From the NCBI GenBank assembly GCA_025201765.1, contig MU623695.1, forward strand, positions 1 through 16,218: DNA of 16,218 nucleotides, written 5' to 3'. Position 1 is the stretch's first letter. Every line of letters starts with the position of its first letter. Positions 1-6,227 of this stretch are shown one piece after another. The DNA comes from Daldinia sp. FL1419. Its lineage: Eukaryota > Ascomycota > Sordariomycetes > Xylariales > Hypoxylaceae. Under the pieces are notes generated by a model. It saw only the letters and a list, made by a program, of their open reading frames with translations. It did no database searches and had not been told where the DNA came from. The position numbers and the translations under genes were made by a program.

Positions 1-440
1 AATATTTAATATTATAAATAATTAAATAATTTTATAAAAATATAAAAATTTTTATAATTTCTTATATTATAAAAATTAATAATTAATAATATATATTAAT
101 TTTAATTAAATAATTTTAAAAGAGATTTTATTAATATAAATTTTTATTTAATTAAAAAAATTATATATTATAAGAAGTTATAAATATATATATAAAGTAT
201 AAAAAAAATTTTAAATTATTTTAATTCATTATATTAATTTAAAATTTATTTAAAAATATTAATAATTAATATTATTTGAAAATTAATTAAATTTATGGTT
301 TTTTAAGATATTTTGTATATGTTTTTAACTAGAAGTAATTGTATGGCAGTGGAAAATATTTAAAAGTGCGGGGGATTTCTTTGGGAGTTGATTGGTTAAT
401 TAGGATTGTGGTGCAATTAATGAAATAAGAAAGACATAAA

Positions 441-570
441 TAATATAATTTAATTAAATAAATAATAAATAAATTTTCTTTAAAATATAATTCTTATCTG
501 GAATAAATATTAAAAAATAGATCAAATACCTATAATATATTCTGGGTAAATTGGAATAATAATAAATAAT
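441..570 (+). repeat. Repeat family X, copy 1 (partial)
   Basis: This stretch aligns without gaps, at a constant offset of 370, to 811-940. By hand count there are 29 differences in 130 positions, of which 27 are transitions. The shared frame starts at TAATRTAATTTAATTAAATA and runs through a TATAATATAT block that is identical in both copies. Homology is lost in the A/T microsatellite after about 570. Confidence 0.8.
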
Positions 571-592
571 AATAATAAAAATAATAATAATA

Positions 593-945
593 ATTTTTTA
601 TAAAAATATAAAATTATTTATATATATTTATATTTTATATAAATTATATATATTTTAAATTTTATTATTACCTTATATTTAAACCATTCTTATATTATTT
701 TATAAAATTTTAATATTATAATATATTAAAAATTTTTTTATATTAAGATTTAATTATTTTTATTAAAAAATGAATTTTAATAACAATATAAAATAAAATT
801 AAAATTATAATAATGTAATTTAATTAAATAAGTGGCAGGTAAGTTTTTTCTAAAATATGGTTTTTATTTAGAACAAATATTAAAAGATGGATTGGATATT
901 TATAATATATGCTAGGTAGATTGGAGTAGTAATAAATAAATAAAT
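593..945 (+). repeat. Repeat family X, copy 2 (longest left copy)
   Basis: This stretch matches the reverse complement of about 15470-15899. The first part, 593-651, pairs with 15841-15899 with a single T/C difference after an exact run of 52 nt. The match resumes at about 652 (pairing with about 15764) after roughly 76 nt present only in the right copy. Over 811-940 the two copies differ at 27 positions, 26 of them transitions. The 811-940 part is also the partner of copy 1. No open frame is visible, and the element class cannot be determined. Confidence 0.8.
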
Positions 946-1204
946 AAATAAATAATAAATAAATAATTTTTTTATAATATTTTTAAATAATATTATTTAA
1001 TTAAATATAATTAAAGTTATATTAAATATACATTTATATAATAGAATTAGGTTAATAATAACTATATATTTATATTAAAATATAATTAAGACTTTTAATT
1101 ATTATATAATATATAAAAAAATTATAATTATAGAATTTTAATTATTATTATTATTTTAAGAATCCTAAAGAGAATAGTGAGGCTTTTTATGTAATTATAG
1201 CAAG

Positions 1205-1756
1205 GGAGAGAATTTTTCTACGCTATCTTGAGGCTTACTAATCCAACACTTAATTATAAAGGTATTTATAATACCTACATGTAGGTAGTTCGGCAGGGCG
1301 GAAAAGCGGATTAGGGCCTAGCCTGCCATAGCGTGACTAGCGTGATTAGTGCGCCCTACCTGCCTGCAGGTGTTTCTTCAGCCTTCCCGCCTTGTTTGTT
1401 ACATATTCCTTTGCAAATATCTCTCCATAAGTTCTCATATTTTTCCTGTATACTTCTACCAATCTCTACAAAATACATCAATTTAACACATCTTACATAC
1501 TCCTACCACATTAATGGATTAATAATAGCGCAACCTCCCGCACACTTTCTACGCCCTTTTCCACGCCCTTTAAGTACCTAAACAAACGAAATTACTTTCC
1601 GGAACCCACTCTTAAGTTACGATCATCTTTACTACCTACCTACTTATACTCAACTTACTCCACCTTCGAGACAATTGAATTGCGCATTTCTCGCGCCCGA
1701 CTGTCAATTAACGTCCCAAAAAGACCGGCGCTGGAATACCAGCAACCCCAGCAACC
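1205..1756 (+). promoter_or_regulatory. Upstream region of the EAF gene
   Basis: This is about 550 nt of near-normal composition between the AT-rich block and the EAF start codon. I see no gene in it. It contains a perfect 16-nt palindrome at 1272-1287 and, from about 1590 to 1670, pyrimidine-rich CTACC/TTACT stretches of the kind common just upstream of filamentous fungal start codons. No convincing TATA or CCAAT element could be fixed. Promoter function is inferred from position only. Confidence 0.4.
1272..1287. repeat. 16-nt perfect palindrome
   Basis: TACCTACATGTAGGTA reads identically on both strands. It lies about 70 nt inside the GC-normal side of the left AT-rich boundary. It could be a dimeric factor site or chance; nothing in the sequence decides between these. 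Confidence 0.5.
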
Positions 1757-2920
1757 ATGACGTCCCTCGCCGCGGGGATAGTCGATCCTACAAAAGCCGG
1801 CAAATACCCTGTTGTTTTGAGCGATGCCTTACTCGGCAAAGATCCCAAGGAAATCTTTACTGGTGTTAGATGTAAGTCATTTATTTACCTTGGTCGACTT
1901 AGTCGAGATACCCTATCTAACGAATAGCCCATCAAAGATAATCACAAACCATCATTGTCCTCTTCCACTGCGCCCGCCCAGGCACGAATAAAACCGACAT
2001 CTGCATCCTCTTCTAAGAAAGGTGCTTCTACATACGATCTCGCCTTCCAAGATGACGGCGGTCGCTATCAATATCAAGGAACGCGCGGTGTCGAAGAAAG
2101 TCAATATGTGCTGATCTTCGATCCCGCCCGCGAGGTATTTGTTCTACATAAGGTAGACTCCATGTTCAATATGAACTTGGTTAAGACGCCGTCAAACGAT
2201 GACCCCGACAGTTTGCGACAAGAGTTCCCACATTTAGACGCTCATAGTGCTGCCAGCAGCGCTAAGGCTATGGGATCGACGAGCCATAGTAAACAACCCG
2301 CAAAGGGAAGAAAAGAAGAAAAGAAGACAGCAGCGAAACCGCGAAAATCGGCATCCAAACCTAAAGTGGAAGATAAACCGGTGCTAGCAATGCCGGAAAA
2401 GAGATCGCCTCCAAAATCCGTAACTACTAGCAAGCTGCGCCGTGCCTCAGATGATTCCGAAGAAGAGAGCTCTGATGACGACCTTGGTCTTACAATAGAG
2501 AACCCAGGTGGTGGGGTACCCAAGGTGAATAGAGATTTTTCACCCAACCTCTTTGGAATTCGTCGCTTCTCGGATTTGATGAATGAGGGCGAAGATGAAA
2601 AGAACGAGGAACACCATGATGCCGACGGCGAAGACGACGACGATGACGACGACGACGACGACGACGACGAGCCTATTGAGCACTTTGTCCTTCCTAGCCC
2701 CATCAACCAGCAGATGCAGCAAGGTAGCAACGCCCATAATCGTCAGCAACCCAACGAGGATGAGGACGAAGATGAGGACGAGGAGATGGAGGACGTGCAG
2801 CAAGAATATCCGGCTTATGCTGAGGAACCCGCCCTAGACGAGTCAGATCTCGAGGCCGCGCTAATAGCCGAACTGGGCGAAGGGGACCAACAAGAAAGCG
2901 ACGTTAGTGAAGAGGAGTGA
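1757..2920 (+). CDS. EAF-type transcription elongation factor partner (ELL-associated factor family)
   Basis: Spliced as join(1757..1871,1938..2920), giving 365 aa. The EAF N-terminal domain spans about residues 15-125. It starts with KYPVVLSDALLG, crosses the splice junction at VR-YNHKP, and continues through RYQYQGTR and YVLIFDPAREVFVLHKVD to FNMNL near residue 119. The ATG at 1757 is chosen because it begins the conserved block at the expected distance. The C-terminal two thirds are low complexity: Ser/Lys-rich at 145-205, a run of 12 Asp at 271-282, a second Glu/Asp tract near 310-328, and a short acidic helix-like end (SDLEAALIAELGE). In animals and fission yeast, EAF binds ELL and stimulates RNA polymerase II elongation in the nucleus; the same role is inferred here. 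The gene converges with the hydrolase-like gene. Family assignment is firm, while function in this organism is inferred. Confidence 0.93.
1872..1937 (+). other. Intron of the EAF gene (66 nt)
   Basis: The donor is GTAAGT at 1872, the branch-like CTAAC is at 1917-1921, and the acceptor is AAG ending at 1937. Splicing rebuilds a Tyr codon (T + AT) and restores the conserved VRYNHKP block. An earlier AG at 1926-1927 would put TAA in frame four codons later. It lies only about six bases from the branch site, which is probably why it would be skipped. Confidence 0.9.
2633..2668 (+). repeat. GAC trinucleotide repeat inside the EAF coding region
   Basis: Twelve consecutive Asp codons, eleven GAC and one GAT, form the poly-Asp tract. 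The near-pure repeat is prone to length change but stays in frame. Acidic tracts are common in the variable tail of EAF proteins. Confidence 0.95.
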
Positions 2921-3504
2921 AGGGGATGGGAAATATGATCGTCCTATTATTGATTTCAGCAATGCTCATTTGAGGCGGTATCTGATCTGGCCTTTTCGGG
3001 GATATAATAAAACGGCGTCTGGTGCTCTAGATACCACACGGATGGGCGGATGATATAACGGAATAAAAGGCATCATGGGTATAAATCTTTTTGGCAGAAG
3101 CGGAGGTCTGGCCTTGATTTACCTATATTTTATTTTTATGGGCGAATGTTTTAATGATTAGTTGCAGAGTGCCCTAGGATATCTAGAGGCGGAAATCTGA
3201 GGGCGCCCTTTAACGAAGGAGGACTGTGTGGACTTGACTTGATTGTGAGGGACGACGCGATGCCATACGCTTAATTATAGGTATTCTCAAAAATTCCCCA
3301 TAACACAGAGATGGATTCTTCCCTTGAAACGTAAGGTCTCGGAATTAGCAGAGGACGGATATATCAAGGAAAATAGTTAGACTGCCCGTAATTGCAGTTC
3401 AAATGGCACATATCATGTCTTCAATCTATGCATTTCTCCTACTATCAAATATGTTTATCAGATATATTTCCACACGTATCTCTTATCTCAACCTATGCCA
3501 TCTC
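2921..3504. other. Intergenic region between convergent genes
   Basis: This is the shared 3' flank of the EAF gene (plus) and the hydrolase-like gene (minus), about 580 nt with no credible coding frame. It holds two AATAAA hexamers on the plus strand downstream of EAF. Short frames within 3392-3702 are antisense shadows of the hydrolase 3' end. Composition becomes slightly more AT-rich, as expected for 3' UTRs. Confidence 0.6.
3006..3067 (+). terminator. Candidate poly(A) signals of the EAF gene
   Basis: AATAAA occurs at 3006-3011 and 3062-3067, 86 and 142 nt after the EAF stop. Fungal poly(A) signals are loosely defined, so this is a positional guess rather than a mapped 3' end. Confidence 0.35.
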
Positions 3505-4627
3505 TTACGAAGCTCCCGAGAAAGCCAGCTTCTCATTCCCGACAACGGGATTCAAGACATTAACATTAGTTCCCGCCAGGTTTCCATCACCACCCTGCAC
3601 TATAGCCGAAAACGAATCAGCCATCAGCTGCACGCCGCTTACAAAGTCCTTCTCGTCGAACTCGCAGTGACCCCCGTTCGGCGAGTTGTCTACCGTCTGT
3701 AGGGCTCCGACCGCCGCAGCGTCTAGGCCCTGGGATGTGGCGATTTGCTCGTAGGCTTTAATCGCGGCGGGGATAGCAGGTTGAAGGAGCGAGAGTTCTT
3801 GTTGCGTGCTTTGGAAGTGTACACGTGTTTCTGCCAAAGCCGCTGCGTCGGCGTCGGCGACGTCGACTTGGGGCTCTAAACCACCGCAGTTAAGCAGGAT
3901 CTGGGATTCCTTCCCGGCACCCGCGAATTGTGACATATGACCCGGCATTAGGAATCCGCTTATCAGCAATGAGCCGCCGGATACGCCTGTAAAGCTCACA
4001 CGGCTAGAGTTGAATGCTAGGACTTGGGGCATGACGTCTGCGACTAGGTCCGCTACGGCCTGGGCGTGTGCAACTCCGTCGGTACGGTCGAGGCCGGATC
4101 CGCCACCCCAGAAGAGGTCTGGGTCCGGGGCAAGTACGGTGACTCCTGCAAGGCCGTTTTGTACGGCTTGGTTCGGGAAGTCGAAAAAGGATTGCCCACC
4201 ATCGCCGTGTAATAGGACGTTTAGACCTAAGTCACCCTGGGCGCCGGCTGTTTGGGCGCCGCCGTTGACGCCTGAGTCCGCGGTGAATTGGTCCGCAGGC
4301 GCGGAGACTTTGAAGCGTAGAGGGAGGCCGCTGGGTGTTGTTAGTACTTAAGGTCTTTATATATATGCACAAGTGTACGTACTTCACATTGGCCGTCACA
4401 TCTAAAATCGTGCTCCCGTCCGTTGCCGTCGAGACGCCCTGTGGAATCTGCTGCGCTTGCTGGAAAGCAGTGGCTTGCTTTTGCCTTTGCCCACCACCTC
4501 TTGTCGCTCCCTGGCTGTTCCTGTTCCTGCCGCCCCTGTTTGCTCTGTTCTGTGGCGCCGCATCGACTAGGGAAAGGGCGCTGAGGGTGAGGAAGAGGAA
4601 GAGGGATAGGGAACGGATGGCCACCAT
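3505..4627 (-). CDS. Secreted alpha/beta-hydrolase-like protein
   Basis: Spliced as complement(join(3505..4330,4383..4627)), giving 356 aa. The N-terminus has a signal peptide (hydrophobic FLFLTLSALSLV, likely cleavage near residues 22-24 at VDAA). An Arg/Gly/Asn/Gln-rich segment with RGG units follows to about residue 60, then the folded domain. The domain has hydrolase landmarks: LLHGDGGQ with H123-G124 as a likely oxyanion/HG loop, GVSGG with Ser199 as nucleophile in GxSxG, and NGGHCEFD with His303 as the likely catalytic base. A third acid residue cannot be assigned. From memory, close ascomycete relatives are often labelled 'cyclin-like F-box protein', but I see no cyclin or F-box feature here. 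The product is probably secreted or cell-wall associated; its substrate is unknown. Start choice rests on the signal peptide; splicing restores NGLPLRFKV in frame. Confidence 0.87.
4331..4382 (-). other. Intron of the hydrolase-like gene (52 nt)
   Basis: On the minus strand the donor is GTACGT (from 4382), the branch-like site is ACTAAC, and the acceptor is CAG ending at 4331. The join rebuilds an Asn codon (AA + C), giving TANVNGLPLRF. Without splicing, the frame runs into a different reading that lacks the conserved domain. Confidence 0.88.
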
Positions 4628-4887
4628 GTTTACTTAAATAGATACTCCTAGAAGGAAAAAAAACACGAGTAATGTAATTATAAATTGATAAAAAGATAGG
4701 CAAATTCCAGGCCTAGAGAAAGGGAAAAGAGAAACGTATGGTTACCGAAGTGAGGCCCGTCGAGAGCTTAGAAATGAAGTGAAGGTGAAAAGTAGAAAGA
4801 AGAGAGAAAAGTAAAAAAAAAAAAAAGAAAAGAAAAAGAAAAAAAAAGAAGAGCTTTAATCACGTTCTGTAGGTATTGAATGCAATC
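4628..4887 (-). promoter_or_regulatory. Upstream region of the hydrolase-like gene with a long pyrimidine tract
   Basis: Bases about 4735-4854 are almost pure purine on the plus strand, and therefore a CT-rich tract on the coding strand, ending about 110 nt before the ATG. The purest part, 4794-4853, is made of A runs broken only by G and one T. Such CT tracts are typical near transcription starts of filamentous fungi. A/T-rich sequence around 4660-4690 lies between the tract and the start codon. Regulatory role is inferred from position and composition. Confidence 0.45.
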
Positions 4888-5311
4888 TTATGTGTAGTGT
4901 AAGTCTTCAGATTGCTCCTTTCTGGGGCCGCGGGGATCAAACAGCCCAATACGGTCCACCAGCAAATCGCATCCAAACTGTAGCCAGGTAGCCCGCCCAT
5001 CCCACAAGCACCTATTCACCAGCCAAGCAATCCAGAAGGACGCCAAGAAGGATTCGATGATCGAAATTGGCTTTTACCGCGCCGGGATATCAGTTTCGAC
5101 GACCATTGTCTCCATTCAGGCTGGCCTAGTAAGAGAACAGGCAACTCCTGATACCATATTGTGAACTTCTCCGTGTTTCGCGGCAAGGGTTGCGACCGTT
5201 CTGAGGGCGCCGACATCCCTGTCCGAACCCCACAATCGCCGGACGTTATCATAGCACCCTAGAGCTCGGGCTCTTGGTCTGAAGCTTAGCCTTTTGCTCG
5301 GCGATGCCCAT
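4888..5311 (-). pseudogene. Unrecognised gene-like stretch: small gene of unresolved structure or relic
   Basis: Composition is close to that of the neighbouring genes. One minus-strand frame stays open from 5352 down to a TAA at 4888-4890, except for in-frame stops at 5116-5118 (TGA) and 5074-5076 (TAA). Both stops fall inside a possible 84-nt intron, 5154-5071 (donor GTATCA, CTGAT at 5092-5088, acceptor AAAAG). Removing it keeps the frame and joins AAKHGEVHNM to PISIIESFLASFWIAWLVNR, followed by LLVDRIGLFDPRG. The second part has a hydrophobic, Trp-rich segment. The frame has no ATG. The nearest good one (5311, MGIAEQKAKLQTKSPSSR) is in another frame and stops after 20 codons, so a further intron or a frameshift is needed. 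I do not recognise the family. Both stops could also be C-to-T changes, which would make this a decayed gene. Confidence 0.3.
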
Positions 5312-5319
5312 CTTGAGAA

Positions 5320-5320
<1 letters not shown>

Positions 5321-5350
<30 letters not shown>
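5321..5350 (+). repeat. AAGA tetranucleotide microsatellite
   Basis: AAGA/GAAA units run uninterrupted for about 30 nt. The tract lies immediately upstream, on the minus strand, of the possible ATG of the gene-like stretch at 5311. It marks the end of the GC-richer sequence. Confidence 0.9.
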
Positions 5351-6227
5351 TATTATAACCGGTGTTTCTGTTCATATTGTGAACGCAAATACGAATTCAA
5401 GCATACTCAATAGGGGGCTTAGGATCTTAGGTGAAAATCTGTTACCATGCTGGAGGACCTTATATTGGCAGTGTGCAAGATCTCCTCATACTTCCAGCAT
5501 TATTGTTTAAGCCAATCAATCTACCGACCTCTTCGCTAAATAAGCGATTAAGTAACGGCAAGGTCGGCGAGAATAAACTAACCTAACCGGTTAGGAAACT
5601 AAACGCCGTTGAAATCGAAATCATATCAAGGACGGAACTAAAAGACTTTGAAATGATTTGTATTGTAAGTTGCTTGAAAATTTCCAGCCACTTTGCCCCA
5701 GGCCAATTTTTGGCAATATTTATTGGGAAATAAGCCCGTATCGTATATGAATAATATACACCTGCTGAGAGGTTTCCTTAGCGCCGCTGCTTTGTTACAA
5801 TGTCCAACCCAATATAAGGTCCCAACTTCGCTTGCTCCCTTATGCCTTAACGATATTACCAAGTATACCTAATATACGCAAACGAGTGTATTAAAACCCA
5901 AGTTAATAAAATCCAGTTTTTTTTATAAAAAAAATAGTTGCTTAGAAGCTTCGAATCCTCGTATGTAAGCCTGGGGCGGGTGGTTCGTGAGGGTTGAGAA
6001 GCTAACCAACCGTCTCTCCGCGATAGGCCCTTATTAACGATGAGGCAGACATCTACGGTATGATCCCGAAACGCACACCGAGAAAAGTCGACCCCATATA
6101 AATGTCTGCGGATGGTATTGCGGGGGGTAACCATAATAAGGTGATACATGCCTTAGTGGTAGACGTGCGGCATTGTGTATTTGACGCTATTAGTAAGTAG
6201 CCGAGAGCCGTAGGTGCGTACCGAGTA
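5351..6227. other. Intergenic region, including the 3' flank of the zinc-finger gene
   Basis: This is about 880 nt with no gene I can support. Short frames here lack codon structure and recognisable motifs. The part nearest 6228 is presumably 3' UTR of the zinc-finger gene. It contains a nested inverted repeat (5524-5567), a 14-nt palindrome (5582-5595) and a T-rich stretch near 5918-5935. I looked for a tRNA around the TTCGAATCC at about 5948-5956, and its flanks do not pair. Confidence 0.5.
5524..5595. repeat. Nested inverted repeats and 14-nt palindrome
   Basis: CCGACCT (5524-5530) pairs with AGGTCGG (5561-5567). Between these arms, TCGCT (5533-5537) pairs with AGCGA (5543-5547) around a five-base loop. 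Just after lies the perfect palindrome CCTAACCGGTTAGG (5582-5595). The sequence can fold, but no RNA family or mobile element end was recognised. Confidence 0.55.

Larger units (their letters stand above)
1..1204. other. AT-rich, RIP-degraded block (left)
   Basis: Composition is extreme: by my count bases 1-180 contain only about five G or C. The block is TpA-rich and has no plausible coding frame. It includes A/T microsatellites (ATA/AAT units near 557-592, AAAT units near 929-965, ATT units near 1139-1156) and degenerate repeat copies described separately. Composition changes within a few tens of bases around 1165-1205. The pattern fits a repeat-derived, RIP-mutated AT isochore of a Pezizomycotina genome; it is not telomeric, since no TTAGGG arrays are visible. 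Confidence 0.85.

Noticed and set aside
1..1204. Mitochondrial DNA insertion as the source of the AT-rich sequence
   Set aside because: No mitochondrial gene or tRNA is visible, and the repeat copies differ by transitions in the manner of RIP, which explains the composition better.
2242..2803. Minus-strand open frames with Ser-rich or Val-rich runs
   Set aside because: They are antisense readings of the EAF coding region; the runs come from the GAC repeat and other acidic codons.
4335..4637. Plus-strand frame of 100 codons over the hydrolase signal-peptide region
   Set aside because: Antisense to the first exon and intron of the hydrolase-like gene; the opposite strand has the signal peptide and consistent splice sites.
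5940..5975. Possible tRNA T-arm around TTCGAATCC
   Set aside because: The flanking bases do not form a T stem, and no acceptor, D or anticodon arms are found upstream.
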